64,000 nt of DNA from Chloroflexota bacterium. GTDB taxonomy: Bacteria > Chloroflexota > Dehalococcoidia > Tepidiformales > Tepidiformaceae. The notes under the pieces were generated by a model. That model ran no database searches, was not told the DNA's origin, and saw only the letters and a list, made by a program, of their open reading frames with translations. Every line of letters starts with the position of its first letter. Positions within the stretch are counted from its first letter, which is position 1. A program made the translations under genes and the position numbers. Location of the stretch: the NCBI GenBank assembly GCA_016234445.1, contig JACRBT010000002.1:62001-126000 (forward strand), read 5' to 3'. Shown piece after piece: positions 1 through 9,729 of the stretch.

Positions 1-2112
1 GTCCAGCATGGGGAAGGCGCGGTCTTGATTGTCGCCGGGCCGGGAAGCGGCAAGACGCGCGTCATCACCCACCGGATCGCCCACCTTGTCCGCGAAGGGC
101 GGGTGGCGCCATGGCGGATCCTCGCGGTGACGTTCACGAACAAAGCGGCGCGAGAGATGCGGGAACGGGCCGCGGCGCTGCTCGGCGAAGACGCGGCGGC
201 GCTCCACCTCGGGACCTTCCACTCGATGTGCGCGCGATGGCTCCGGATCGACGGCGCCGCGATCGGGGTCGACCGCGACTTCGTCATCTACGACGACGCC
301 GACCAGATGGCGCTGATGAAGCGGGTCATCGAAGACCTGCACCTGGACCCCCGGCGGTTCTCCCCGCGGGCGGTGCTCGGGGCCGTTTCCACCGCGAAGA
401 GTGAGATGCTCACGCCCGCGGACGTCGAACGCAAGGCCCGGGGGTACTGGGACGAGGTGATCGGCCGGGCCTACCGGAAGTACCAGGAGGGCCTCCGCGC
501 AGCCGCGGCGCTCGACTTCGACGACCTTCTCGTCGAGGCAGTCAGGCTCTTCGAGGAGTCGGACGAGGTGCGCGAGAAGTACGCGGGGCGCTACCTCCAC
601 GTGCTGGTCGACGAATTCCAGGACACGAACCCGGCCCAGTACCGGCTGGCGCGGCAACTGTCGTCGATCCACGGGAACATCTGCGTCGTGGGCGACCCGG
701 ACCAGGGCATCTATTCCTGGCGGTCGGCGGACGTCCGGAACCTCCAGTACTTCGAGGCGGACTTCCCGGGCCGGGCAGTTTACCTGCTCGAGCAGAACTA
801 CCGATCGACGGCGCCGATCCTGGCAGCCGCGGGCGCGGTGATCAGCAAGAACCCGGGCAGGAAGCCGCTCGAACTCTGGACGGGACGAACGGGCGGCGAG
901 CCGATCGCCACCTACGAGGCCTACAACGACGAGGAAGAGGGCGAGTTCGCCGCGACCCAGGTGGGCAACCTGATCGCCGCCGGGACGAGCCCGGGCGACA
1001 TCGCCGTGATGTACCGCACCAACGCCCAGTCGCGGCCGGTGGAAGAGGCGATGGTGCGGCACCGGATTCCCTACCGGCTGGTGGGCGGCGTGCGGTTCTA
1101 CCAGCGGCGCGAGATCAAGGACCTCATTGCCTACCTGAGGCTGGTCCACAACCGCCACGACGAAGCCAGCCTGCTGCGGGTGATCAACGTGCCGGCGCGG
1201 GGGATCGGCACGACCACGGTGCAGCGGCTCCGGGAGGCAACGACCGCCGGGACCACCTTCTGGGACGCCTGCGAGGCCGTTGCGGAGGGCAGGAGCGTCT
1301 CCGGCGTCACGGGGCGGTCGGCGGCGGCGGTGCGGGCGTTCGTCCACGCCATCGAACAGCTGCGGGCCAGGCGCGACCAGCCGCTGACAAAGCTGCTCGA
1401 CTCGTTGCTCACGGTCACCGGGTATGTGCAGTACCTGAAGGACGGGGACCCGGAGTCGGAGGACCGGCTGGAGAACTTGCTCGAACTGCGCTCCGTGATG
1501 AGCCAGTACGAGGAGACGGCGAGCGAGGGCGGCGACCTCGCGACCTTCCTCCAGGACGTCGCCCTCGTCGCGGACGTGGACGAGATGCGGGAGGGTTCGG
1601 ACGCGGTGACGCTGATCACGCTCCACGCCGCCAAGGGCCTGGAGTTCCCGACGGTGTTCATCCTCGGGATGGAGGAGGGGGTGCTGCCCCACATCCGCTC
1701 GTTCGACGACCCCCGCCAGATGGAGGAAGAGCGGCGGCTGGCCTACGTGGGGATCACCCGGGCGAAGGACCGCCTCTACCTGACGCGGGCGTTCCGGCGC
1801 TACTCGATGGGCTCGGGGTCGGCGAACCCGGCCTCGCGCTTCCTGGCGGACATCCCGAAGCACCTGCTCCGCCCGGCGGGGTCGACGGCGCCACGGACGT
1901 TCGCCGAAGCCGTCGTCGCGCCGCCGAGGGAGGAGTTCCGGCCGGCTGAGGCCGACTGGAAGGCCGGGGACCGCGTCCGCCACCCGAAGTTCGGCGAGGG
2001 CATGGTCGTAAGCGTCCAGGCCGTGCGCGGCGACATCGAGCTCCAGGTGGCGTTCGAAGGCGCGGGCATCAAGCGGCTTGCCCAGAGCCTCGCGCCGTTG
2101 AGCCGGGCATGA
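1..2112 (+). CDS. pcrA: UvrD/PcrA-family ATP-dependent DNA helicase (5' end truncated by window start)
   Basis: Frame open from base 1 (VQHGEGAVLIVAGPGSGKT Walker A); DEFQDTNPAQY, VGDPDQGIYSWR, LEQNYRS and TLHAAKGLEFPTVF helicase motifs. Confidence 0.95.
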   Translation, partial: VQHGEGAVLIVAGPGSGKTRVITHRIAHLVREGRVAPWRILAVTFTNKAAREMRERAAALLGEDAAALHLGTFHSMCARWLRIDGAAIGVDRDFVIYDDADQMALMKRVIEDLHLDPRRFSPRAVLGAVSTAKSEMLTPADVERKARGYWDEVIGRAYRKYQEGLRAAAALDFDDLLVEAVRLFEESDEVREKYAGRYLHVLVDEFQDTNPAQYRLARQLSSIHGNICVVGDPDQGIYSWRSADVRNLQYFEADFPGRAVYLLEQNYRSTAPILAAAGAVISKNPGRKPLELWTGRTGGEPIATYEAYNDEEEGEFAATQVGNLIAAGTSPGDIAVMYRTNAQSRPVEEAMVRHRIPYRLVGGVRFYQRREIKDLIAYLRLVHNRHDEASLLRVINVPARGIGTTTVQRLREATTAGTTFWDACEAVAEGRSVSGVTGRSAAAVRAFVHAIEQLRARRDQPLTKLLDSLLTVTGYVQYLKDGDPESEDRLENLLELRSVMSQYEETASEGGDLATFLQDVALVADVDEMREGSDAVTLITLHAAKGLEFPTVFILGMEEGVLPHIRSFDDPRQMEEERRLAYVGITRAKDRLYLTRAFRRYSMGSGSANPASRFLADIPKHLLRPAGSTAPRTFAEAVVAPPREEFRPAEADWKAGDRVRHPKFGEGMVVSVQAVRGDIELQVAFEGAGIKRLAQSLAPLSRA

Positions 2113-2993
2113 AGACGCCGCTTTTCTTCGACTACTGGGCCGACGTCAAGGAGTGGCCCGTTTGGGACGCGGGGCACCTTGTCCAGCTGGTGATCATCCT
2201 CCTGGCGCTGGCGGTGCTGGCGGTGGTCTTCCGGATGGCGGTGAGCAGCGTCCTCAGCCACGCGCTGGTGCGAGCGACACGGTTCCGGTTCGAAGACCAG
2301 CCGGCGCTGAAGCGCCGGGCGGACACACTGGCGGCAGTGCTGAACTGGGGCTTCCGGGTGCTGCTCGGGTTCGTGGGCGTCGGGCTTGTGCTCAGCGAAC
2401 TCGGGCTCGACGTGACGGCGCTGGTCGCGAGCGTTGGCGTCGTGGGCGTGGCGCTCGGCCTTGGCGCCCAGATGCTCGTGCGCGACATCATCAACGGGCT
2501 TTTCATCCTCCTCGAAGACCAGTACGCGGTCGGGGACCAGGTGACGGTAGCCGGGGTGTCAGGCGAAGTCGTCGAGATCAACCCGCGCCGGACGGTGGTG
2601 CGCGATGGCGAGGGGAACGTGCACAGCATCCCGAACAGCGCCATCGTCGTTGCCACGAACCGGACGCCGGGGCTGAGCCGCTTCTTCGTCGAGGTGCGGG
2701 TGCCGTTCCGCGAGAGCGACGAGGCGGCGGCGTTGATGGCGACGGTGGCGGCCGAGGTGGCGAAGGAGAACCCGGGCGTGATGCCGGAGCCGCCGAGGAT
2801 CGTGGCGACGCGGGCGGAAGGGGCAAGCATGGCCATCTTCAGGATCGCCGGGGACGCAACGCCGGCCCGCCGCTGGAGCATCGAGGCTGACCTTCGCCGG
2901 CGGCTCAAGCGGCGGGCCGAGGGGGCCCGGCTGGACCTCGAGTTCGAGGATGGCGCGTCCGGGGCACGTCCGCCCGAGAAGCAGGGCCCTTAG
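2109..2993 (+). CDS. MscS-family mechanosensitive ion channel
   Basis: Multiple TM segments followed by MscS core (VASVGVVGVALGLGAQMLVRDIINGLFILLEDQYAVGDQV). Confidence 0.88.
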   Translation: MKTPLFFDYWADVKEWPVWDAGHLVQLVIILLALAVLAVVFRMAVSSVLSHALVRATRFRFEDQPALKRRADTLAAVLNWGFRVLLGFVGVGLVLSELGLDVTALVASVGVVGVALGLGAQMLVRDIINGLFILLEDQYAVGDQVTVAGVSGEVVEINPRRTVVRDGEGNVHSIPNSAIVVATNRTPGLSRFFVEVRVPFRESDEAAALMATVAAEVAKENPGVMPEPPRIVATRAEGASMAIFRIAGDATPARRWSIEADLRRRLKRRAEGARLDLEFEDGASGARPPEKQGP

Positions 2994-4252
2994 CCGACGA
3001 TCCCCTTCTGGCGGAGGTGGGCGATGTCGTCGCTTGAGAAGCCGATCGTGGCGAGGACCTCGTCTGTGTGCTCACCGAGGGCGGGCGAGGCGCGCTGGAT
3101 GCGGGTGGGGGTAGCCGTCATCTGGACGATCGGCATGGGGCCACGCATAGGCCCGAGAAGGGTGTGGTCGTAGTCGGTGATGTAGCCGTTGGCGACGACC
3201 TGAGGGTCTTCGTGGAGCTCTTCGATGAAGTTCAGGGGGCCGCAGGGGACGCCGTGGGCCATCATGTGGGAGACCCAATCCCCGGTGGTGCGCTGGAGGA
3301 AGATGGCCTCGCATGTCGCGGTGAGCTCGTTTCCGGCGGCGCGGAGGGCTTCGGGTGAGCGGTCGAAGCCCTCTTCGTAGCGGGGGTCGGTGATCTTCAC
3401 GGCCTTACGGAAGCGTTCGCGGGGGCCGGGACCGAGACAGCCGACAGCGACGTAACCGTCCTTCGTCTGGTAGAGGCGGTAGTAGATGTTGCCGACGAGC
3501 TCGGGGGTGTTGGCGCGCTTCTCCGCGTAGATCTCTTCGATGTTGGCGCCGCGCTGGCGGGCCGCCTGGAGCTTCGTCAGCCAGGTTTCGCGGGTTTCGA
3601 TGTCGAGGGCGGTGATTTCGCGGGAGCCCTGCTGGAGGAAAAGCGAGGTGAGGAGGAGGCTGGTGTTGATCGCCTGGCCCTCGCCCGTGCGCTGCCGGTG
3701 GTAGAGCGCGGCGGTCATGGCCCAGGCCATCGCCACGCCGGTGACGACGTCGCCCGGAGCGAAGGCGACAATCTGGGGCTGGCCGTCGCGGACGTTCGCG
3801 TTCGAGGTGGCGAGACCGCTGACGGCCTGGGCGATGATGTCGTAGCCGCGGAGGTCCGACATGGGACCTTCGGGGCCGAAGGCGGTGTTTTCGCAGTAGA
3901 TGATGTCGGGACGGATGGCGCGGACGGAGTCGTAGTCGATGCCGAGGGCGGCGGCGACGCCGGGCCGGTAGTTGGTAAGGACGATGTCGGCCCAGCGGAC
4001 GAGGGCGTCGCGGACGGCGATGGAGCGAGCGTCCTTGAAGTTGATGGCGATGCCGAGCTTGCCGCGGTTCTGGACGGTGAAGTTCCGGCTCTCCTTGGGG
4101 ATGAGCTCGGCCTGGAGCCGCCAGGGTTCGCCTTCGAGGGGCTCGACCTTGACGACGGTGGCGCCCATTTCTGAAAGCAGGGTGCCGGCCAGCGGCCCCG
4201 CGATGATCTGCGTGCAGTCGAGCACGCGCACCCCTTCCAGCGCTCCGGCCAT
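2990..4252 (-). CDS. CaiB/BaiF (class III) CoA-transferase family protein
   Basis: LEGVRVLDCTQIIAGPLAGTLLSEMGATVVKVEPLEGEPWR N-terminus and family layout. Confidence 0.93.
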   Translation of the reverse strand: MAGALEGVRVLDCTQIIAGPLAGTLLSEMGATVVKVEPLEGEPWRLQAELIPKESRNFTVQNRGKLGIAINFKDARSIAVRDALVRWADIVLTNYRPGVAAALGIDYDSVRAIRPDIIYCENTAFGPEGPMSDLRGYDIIAQAVSGLATSNANVRDGQPQIVAFAPGDVVTGVAMAWAMTAALYHRQRTGEGQAINTSLLLTSLFLQQGSREITALDIETRETWLTKLQAARQRGANIEEIYAEKRANTPELVGNIYYRLYQTKDGYVAVGCLGPGPRERFRKAVKITDPRYEEGFDRSPEALRAAGNELTATCEAIFLQRTTGDWVSHMMAHGVPCGPLNFIEELHEDPQVVANGYITDYDHTLLGPMRGPMPIVQMTATPTRIQRASPALGEHTDEVLATIGFSSDDIAHLRQKGIVG

Positions 4253-4311
4253 GCGTTCCCTCCTGCCGGCGGAGTCTACGCGACCGGTTGCTTCTTGGGT
4301 ACGAGCTGGGC

Positions 4312-4785
4312 CTACGGCCGCCTGGGTACGAGGACCTTGCGGCGGAAGTAGCAGACTTCTTCGCCGCGCTGGTTCACGCCGCGGGTCTCGACGGTGACGA
4401 CGCCGCGGTCGGGCTTGCTCTGGGATTCGACCTTCTCGAGGACGAGGGTCTCGGCGCGGATGGTGTCGCCGTGGAAGGTGGGCTTCGAGTGCTTGAGCGA
4501 CTCGATCTCCAGGTTGGCGATGGCCTTGCCCGAGACGTCCGGCACGCTCATGCCGAGGACGAGGGAGTAGACGAAGTTGCCGACGACCACGTTCTGCTTG
4601 AACTGGGTCTCCTCCTCGGCGTACCAGCGGTCGGAGTGAAGGGGGTGGTGGTTCATGGTGATGTCGCAGAAGAGATGGTCTTCCGCCTCGGTGATCGTCT
4701 TGCTGGGCCAGTGCTTGTAGACGTCGCCGACCTCGAAGTCTTCGAAGTAGCGGCCGAACCTGTCGCGACCGTCGTAAACCGTCAT
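4312..4785 (-). CDS. MaoC-like hotdog dehydratase/enoyl-CoA hydratase
   Basis: GRYFEDFEVGDVYKHWPSKTITEAEDHLFCDITMNHHPLHSD MaoC signature. Confidence 0.9.
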   Translation of the reverse strand: MTVYDGRDRFGRYFEDFEVGDVYKHWPSKTITEAEDHLFCDITMNHHPLHSDRWYAEEETQFKQNVVVGNFVYSLVLGMSVPDVSGKAIANLEIESLKHSKPTFHGDTIRAETLVLEKVESQSKPDRGVVTVETRGVNQRGEEVCYFRRKVLVPRRP

Positions 4786-4825
4786 CTTGTCACTCCTGAA
4801 TCCGGGATGAAGCTAACCTGAGCGG

Positions 4826-5998
4826 CTAAATCGGGTAGTCCTTCACGAGGCTGCGGGCGATCACGATCTTCTGGATGTCGCTCGTGCCCTCGGCGATGAT
4901 CATCAGCGGGGCGTCGCGGTAGTAGCGCTCCAGGGGCAGTTCCTTGCTGTAGGCGACGCCGCCGTGGATGCGGAGGGCGTCGAGGACGACTTCCTGGCAG
5001 ATCTCCGTCGAGAAGAGCTTGGCGATCCCGGCGTCGAGGTCGCTGCGGATGCCGGAGTCTTTCTTGCGGGCGGCGTCGAGCGTGAGGAGGCGGGCGGCGC
5101 GGATCTTCGTCGCCATCTCGGCAAGGCGGATCTGCTGGGCCTGGTGCTCGATGATCGGCTTGCCGAAGGCCTGGCGCTTCTGGGCGTAGCGGATGGCGTC
5201 ATCGAAGGCGGACTGGGCGAGGCCAACGCCGCGGGCGGAGACGTTGATCCGGCCGACTTCGAGCGCGCTCATGATGTGCTGGAAGCCGGAGCCTTCCTTG
5301 CCGCCGAGCACGGCGGTGGCGGGGACGCGGGCGTCGTCGAAGGCGAGTTCCGTGGTCTCGACGCCCTTGTAGCCGAGCTTCTCGAACTTCTTGCCCTTGA
5401 TGAAGCCGGGGACGTCGTGGTCCACGAGGAAGGCGGTGATGCCCTTGTGACGGGGCTCCGCGGCAGGGTCTGTCTTGGTCATCACCAGGTAGACGCCGGC
5501 CTTGTGGCCGTTGGTGACCCACATCTTCTGGCCGTTGATGACGTAGTCGTCGCCGTCGCGGCGGGCGGTGGTCTTGATTGCCTGGGCGTCGGAGCCGGCG
5601 TCGGGTTCGGTGATGCTGAGGGCGCAGCGGATCTCGGGCTCGACGAGGCGGGGGAGGTAGGCCTGCTTCTGGGCCTCGGTGCCGTACTCGCTGATCGCGT
5701 AGCCAACGAGGACGTGGGTGTTGATGATCCCGGCGAGGCTCATCCAACCGCGGGCAAGCTCGATGCAAACGCCGGCATAGCATTCGAAGCTGAGGTCGAG
5801 GCCACCGTACTTCTCGGGGATCTTGATCCCGAAGAGGCCCATGTCGGACATGCCCTTGACGAGGGGGTCCGGGTAGGTGTCGGCGTGTTCGAACTCGGAG
5901 GCCTGGGGCTTGACCTCCTTGTCCACCCAGGTGCCAACGTTGGAGACGATCTCCCGGGCGATGGGGTCGGCGATGTCGGCGGCGAAGTCGCGGGCCAT
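4826..5998 (-). CDS. Acyl-CoA dehydrogenase
   Basis: CALSITEPDAGSDAQAIKTTA, RINVSARGVGLAQSAFDDA, IHGGVAYSKELPLERYYRDAPLMIIAEGTSDIQ; start taken at MARDFAADIADP rather than the longer ORF start. Confidence 0.93.
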   Translation of the reverse strand: MARDFAADIADPIAREIVSNVGTWVDKEVKPQASEFEHADTYPDPLVKGMSDMGLFGIKIPEKYGGLDLSFECYAGVCIELARGWMSLAGIINTHVLVGYAISEYGTEAQKQAYLPRLVEPEIRCALSITEPDAGSDAQAIKTTARRDGDDYVINGQKMWVTNGHKAGVYLVMTKTDPAAEPRHKGITAFLVDHDVPGFIKGKKFEKLGYKGVETTELAFDDARVPATAVLGGKEGSGFQHIMSALEVGRINVSARGVGLAQSAFDDAIRYAQKRQAFGKPIIEHQAQQIRLAEMATKIRAARLLTLDAARKKDSGIRSDLDAGIAKLFSTEICQEVVLDALRIHGGVAYSKELPLERYYRDAPLMIIAEGTSDIQKIVIARSLVKDYPI

Positions 5999-6069
5999 GG
6001 GCGGCGGGCCTTTCGGGGAGTCTGGGTGGGCCGCCGTGGGCAAGAGCGCCGGCGGCCGGGGTGCGGAAC

Positions 6070-7326
6070 CTAACCGGGCGTCGTCATGCCGGGGCGGGGA
6101 GCACCGACGAGGATGGCCATGTTCCCGTCCGGGTGGCGGTTTTCGAACATGAGCTGGTGGCAGTCGCCGGTCTCGTCGAAGCGGAAGGTGCGCGAGAGGC
6201 AGGGGTCGATCTTCCCGGCGAGGACGAGTTCGTTGAAGGCGTAGGCCTGGTCGTCGTTGGCGAAGTGGGAGCCCTGGAGCCGCTTCTGGCGCATCCAGAG
6301 GTAGCGGAGGTCGACGTCGGCGTTGTAGCCGGTGGTGCCGGCGCAGATGACGACCATGCCACCGGTTTCGCAGACAAAGATGGAGGTCGGGATGGTGTCC
6401 TGGCCGGGGTGTTCGAAGACGATGCGGGGGTTCTTGCGTTCGCCGACGGCGTCCCAGAGGGCCTTGCCGAAGGCGCGGGCGCCGGCGGTGAAGGTGTTCA
6501 TCGAATCCGCGTCTTCCCAGTCGGGGAGGCGGCCCCAGTGGTGGAAGTCCTTGCGGTTGACGAGCCCGACGGCCCCGAGCTTGCGGCAGAAGTCGTACTT
6601 GGATTCGCTGGAGACGACGGCGACGGGGCGGGCGCCGAGGAGCGAGGCGATCTGGATGGCCATCGAGCCGAGCCCGCCGGCGCCACCCCAGATGAGGACG
6701 ACGTCGCCGTGGCGGACGTTGTGCGGCGGCCAGGCAGTGAGCATGCGGTAGGCGGTGGCCCCAACCAGCGATGGGGCGGCGGACGCCTCCCAGGTGAGGT
6801 GTTTCGCCCGCGGCATGCACTGGTGGGCCTGGACCTTGGTGAACTGGGCGAACGAGCCCCAGTTGGTTTCGTAACCCCAGATCTTGTAGCTCGGGCTGAA
6901 CATCGGGTCTTCGCCGGCGAGGACTTCGGGGGCGCGGATGTCCCAGGAGCCGCAATGGATGACGACTTCGTCGCCGACCTTCACGTTGGTGACGTTGTCG
7001 CCGACGGCGTAGACGATGCCGGAAGCGTCTGAGCCGCCGATGTGGAAGTCTTCGGGTTCGCCGCCCTTGTTGCGGGCGCCGATGACGTCGACGGGGCGGC
7101 CGAGGGCGGCCCAGACGTTGTTGTAGTTCACCCCCGCGGCCATGACGTAGACGAGCGCGTCGTCGGGGCCGATGGCGGGGGTAGGGACGACTTCGGGCTG
7201 GAAGGCGCTGTGGGGCTCGCCGAAGCGGGACTGGCGGATGACCTGGGCGTGCATTCGCGTGGGGATGTGCCCAAGAGGCGGGGCTTCGCCAAGTTCGTAG
7301 AGGTCTTTGAGCGTGTCGGTGGTCAT
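6070..7326 (-). CDS. ccr: Crotonyl-CoA carboxylase/reductase family (zinc-less MDR superfamily)
   Basis: [70 protein letters not shown]; typical Ccr N-terminus [19 protein letters not shown]. Confidence 0.92.
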   Translation of the reverse strand: MTTDTLKDLYELGEAPPLGHIPTRMHAQVIRQSRFGEPHSAFQPEVVPTPAIGPDDALVYVMAAGVNYNNVWAALGRPVDVIGARNKGGEPEDFHIGGSDASGIVYAVGDNVTNVKVGDEVVIHCGSWDIRAPEVLAGEDPMFSPSYKIWGYETNWGSFAQFTKVQAHQCMPRAKHLTWEASAAPSLVGATAYRMLTAWPPHNVRHGDVVLIWGGAGGLGSMAIQIASLLGARPVAVVSSESKYDFCRKLGAVGLVNRKDFHHWGRLPDWEDADSMNTFTAGARAFGKALWDAVGERKNPRIVFEHPGQDTIPTSIFVCETGGMVVICAGTTGYNADVDLRYLWMRQKRLQGSHFANDDQAYAFNELVLAGKIDPCLSRTFRFDETGDCHQLMFENRHPDGNMAILVGAPRPGMTTPG

Positions 7327-7443
7327 GAAGCTCCTCAGGCGCGTGGAACGCATCCCTTCGCAGTGCGCGGTTGCGCGTCTTCGCAGTCTAAATGTGTCTT
7401 ATCGAGCGGTAAACCGCACAGCGGGTCCTGCCATAGCGAGCGG

Positions 7444-8526
7444 CTATGGCACGGGGGCTCCGAGCCTGACCTCGGCTCCATCGCTGGCGCTCCGGTAGCA
7501 GGCGTCGACGACTTCGTGGGCCACGAGGGCGGTGCGGAAGTCGGGGAACGAGGGCTTGCCTTCGGCGACGGCGCGAAGGAAGGCGTAGTCCTCCAGCATC
7601 CCCCGGCGGGCGAGATCGAATTCGACGTCGTCGAGGGCGGCGATGGCCCGGTACCGGGCGAGGACTTCGTCGGCGTCGAGGGTGACGGCGGCGCCGGTGC
7701 GGTACTGGCAGGTGATGGCGCCGATGAAGTCGGATTCGGTGGCAAACCAGCCGCCTTCGAAAAACACCTCCAGGCGCCGTGTCGAGGGCCGTTCGTCGAG
7801 GGCGTGCCAGACGGACGAGAGGCTGCTCTGGTGGCCGCCGGCGTGCTGGAAGGTGGCGAGGGCGACGTCTTCGACGCCTTCGTGGCCGCTGGTGACGCGG
7901 GTGTGGCAGCGGACGGCGATGATGTCGCCGAAGAGCCAGCGGAAGAGGTCGATGTCGTGGATTGAGTGTTCGATGAGGGTGCCGCCGCCGGCACGCTCGA
8001 AGCTGCCGCGCCACTGGCTGCCGTAGTGGCCGCGGATGGGGAAGAACTGGTCGTCGCGGAGGTGGGCGGTGAGGAGCGGGCCGAGGTCCGGTGCCGACAT
8101 GAGGTCCTTGATCACCGTGAAGACGGGCGAGTAGCGGAGGACGAGGCCGACCTGGTTGACGACGCCGGCGCGCTCGACCGCTTCGACCATCCCGCGGACG
8201 TCGTCGAGGGTCTTGGCGAGGGGCTTTTCGCAGAAAACAGCGAGTCCGCGGGCCGCCGCCGCCCGGACGATCGCGGGGTGTTCGGCGGTTTCAGTGCAGA
8301 CGTAGACGGCGGTGAGGCCGGGGGTGGCGAGGAGAGCGTCGGCGTCCGCCGTGACGACGCGTGCGCCGACAATCGAGGCGAATTCGCCGGCGCGTTCGAC
8401 GACGCGGTCGCAGACGGCGGAGTACTCGGCGGGGACGCGCTCGGTGCGGATGACGCCGCGGAGGTTGCGGGAGTGGAAGCGGCCGATGTGCCCGCACCCG
8501 ACCAGGCCGACGACAGGATTGGGCAC
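7444..8526 (-). CDS. Gfo/Idh/MocA family oxidoreductase
   Basis: VGLVGCGHIGRFHSRNL Rossmann motif and FCEKPLAKTLDD motif. Confidence 0.92.
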   Translation of the reverse strand: MPNPVVGLVGCGHIGRFHSRNLRGVIRTERVPAEYSAVCDRVVERAGEFASIVGARVVTADADALLATPGLTAVYVCTETAEHPAIVRAAAARGLAVFCEKPLAKTLDDVRGMVEAVERAGVVNQVGLVLRYSPVFTVIKDLMSAPDLGPLLTAHLRDDQFFPIRGHYGSQWRGSFERAGGGTLIEHSIHDIDLFRWLFGDIIAVRCHTRVTSGHEGVEDVALATFQHAGGHQSSLSSVWHALDERPSTRRLEVFFEGGWFATESDFIGAITCQYRTGAAVTLDADEVLARYRAIAALDDVEFDLARRGMLEDYAFLRAVAEGKPSFPDFRTALVAHEVVDACYRSASDGAEVRLGAPVP

Positions 8527-8662
8527 GAGCGCCTCGCTTCGAGATGGTTTACGGGCATTTTACGGTGAGGTTGCCGGTTGTGGGGGAAGGCCGGCCTGGG
8601 GGTGGCGATACTGAGGTTGTGGGTCCCGCACCCGCGCCCCCGCCCACCCGGACGGGGACTAC

Positions 8663-8722
8663 TGGCCGCTTACGGAAGACAATTCACCTGGGGGCGCAAG
8701 TGATGTCTTCCGTAGGCGGCCA
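8663..8722. repeat. Large near-perfect inverted repeat (19-bp arms) between divergent genes upstream of nuoA
   Basis: TGGCCGCTTACGGAAGACA (8663-8681) vs TGTCTTCCGTAGGCGGCCA (8704-8722), one mismatch; an additional inner TCAC/GTGA pairing. Confidence 0.85.
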
Positions 8723-8760
8723 TTCTCGTTCTGCGGGCGGGGTAGGGGGCGGTTTCGCTT

Positions 8761-8789
8761 TTGTCCGCGCGGGGGCGCCGTGCTATAGT
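8761..8789 (+). promoter_or_regulatory. Sigma70-like promoter of the nuo cluster
   Basis: TTGTCC, 17-bp spacer, TATAGT, about 40 bp upstream of nuoA start. Confidence 0.6.
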
Positions 8790-8830
8790 CCGGTCGTTCT
8801 TCGGGACGAATTTCACAAACGGCTCCGGGC

Positions 8831-9202
8831 GTGTACGAATTCGGGCACATCGGCATCCTCGTCATCATTGCCCTGGTCTTCCCGCTTGGCGCGGTGGTGA
8901 CGTCGTGGGCGCTGCGGTTCGTCCGGATCCGGCCGAACCCGGCCTCGAACTCGGTGATGGAAGACACCTACGAGTGCGGCCTTCGCACCGAGGGCCCGAG
9001 CCTCGTCCAGTTCAACTTCCGCTTCTACTACATCGCCCTGCTCTTCGTCCTCTTCGACGTGGAAATCATCTTCCTGTTCCCCTGGGCGCTGGTCTTCGAC
9101 AAGATCGGCTGGCAGGGCTACGTGGAAGGCCTCGGGTTCATCGGCATCCTCTGCCTGGGCATCCTCTACGCGTGGCGCAAGCGCGCCCTGGAGTGGCGCT
9201 GA
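8831..9202 (+). CDS. nuoA: NADH-quinone oxidoreductase subunit A
   Basis: YECGLRTEGPSLVQFNFRFYYIALLFVLFDVEIIFLFPWAL. Confidence 0.96.
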   Translation: MYEFGHIGILVIIALVFPLGAVVTSWALRFVRIRPNPASNSVMEDTYECGLRTEGPSLVQFNFRFYYIALLFVLFDVEIIFLFPWALVFDKIGWQGYVEGLGFIGILCLGILYAWRKRALEWR

Positions 9203-9729
9203 TGCCCACCCGCGAATGGACCGGCGAGGAGGTGGCTGCGGCCGCCGAGCGGCTCGTGCCCGGCTCTGTCGCCCGGACGACGGCCGGCGCCTGTTACCTG
9301 AAGGCCGAGAAGCTGGTCGAGGCGATCGAGGCGCTGCGCTCGTCGCCGGACACGGATTTCGTCCACCTGACGAACCTCTGCGGGGTGGACTACTGGGACC
9401 ATTTCGAGGTGGTCTACCATCTCCAGTCGTTCGTACGGAACCAGATCTGCTGCCTGAAGATCGAGGTCTGGGACCGCGAGAAGGCAGTGGCGCCAAGCGT
9501 CGTGCCGGTCTTCCACGGGGCCTGGATGCAGGAGTGCGAAGCCTATGACCTCCTGGGGATCCGGTTCGAGGGGCACCCGAACCTGCACCGGATCTTCCTC
9601 TGGGAGGGCTACCCTGGCTGGCCCCTGCGGAAGGACTTCCTTTCGATGCCGGGCGGTCTCCAGCCGGGCCTGAACGAGTTCGCGGGGACCGCGCGGCGGC
9701 CGGAGCCGGCGACGAGGCTGGTGCAATGA
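9202..9729 (+). CDS. nuoC: NADH-quinone oxidoreductase subunit C
   Basis: FVHLTNLCGVDYWDHFEVVYHLQS and HPNLHRIFLWEGYPGWPLRKDF; ATGA overlap with nuoA. Confidence 0.95.
   Translation: MPTREWTGEEVAAAAERLVPGSVARTTAGACYLKAEKLVEAIEALRSSPDTDFVHLTNLCGVDYWDHFEVVYHLQSFVRNQICCLKIEVWDREKAVAPSVVPVFHGAWMQECEAYDLLGIRFEGHPNLHRIFLWEGYPGWPLRKDFLSMPGGLQPGLNEFAGTARRPEPATRLVQ

Noticed and set aside
5999-6955. N-terminal ~320 aa extension of the acyl-CoA dehydrogenase ORF (4826-6955)
   Set aside because: Extension is an out-of-frame reading of the ccr gene; real start at 5998 (MARDFAADIADP).
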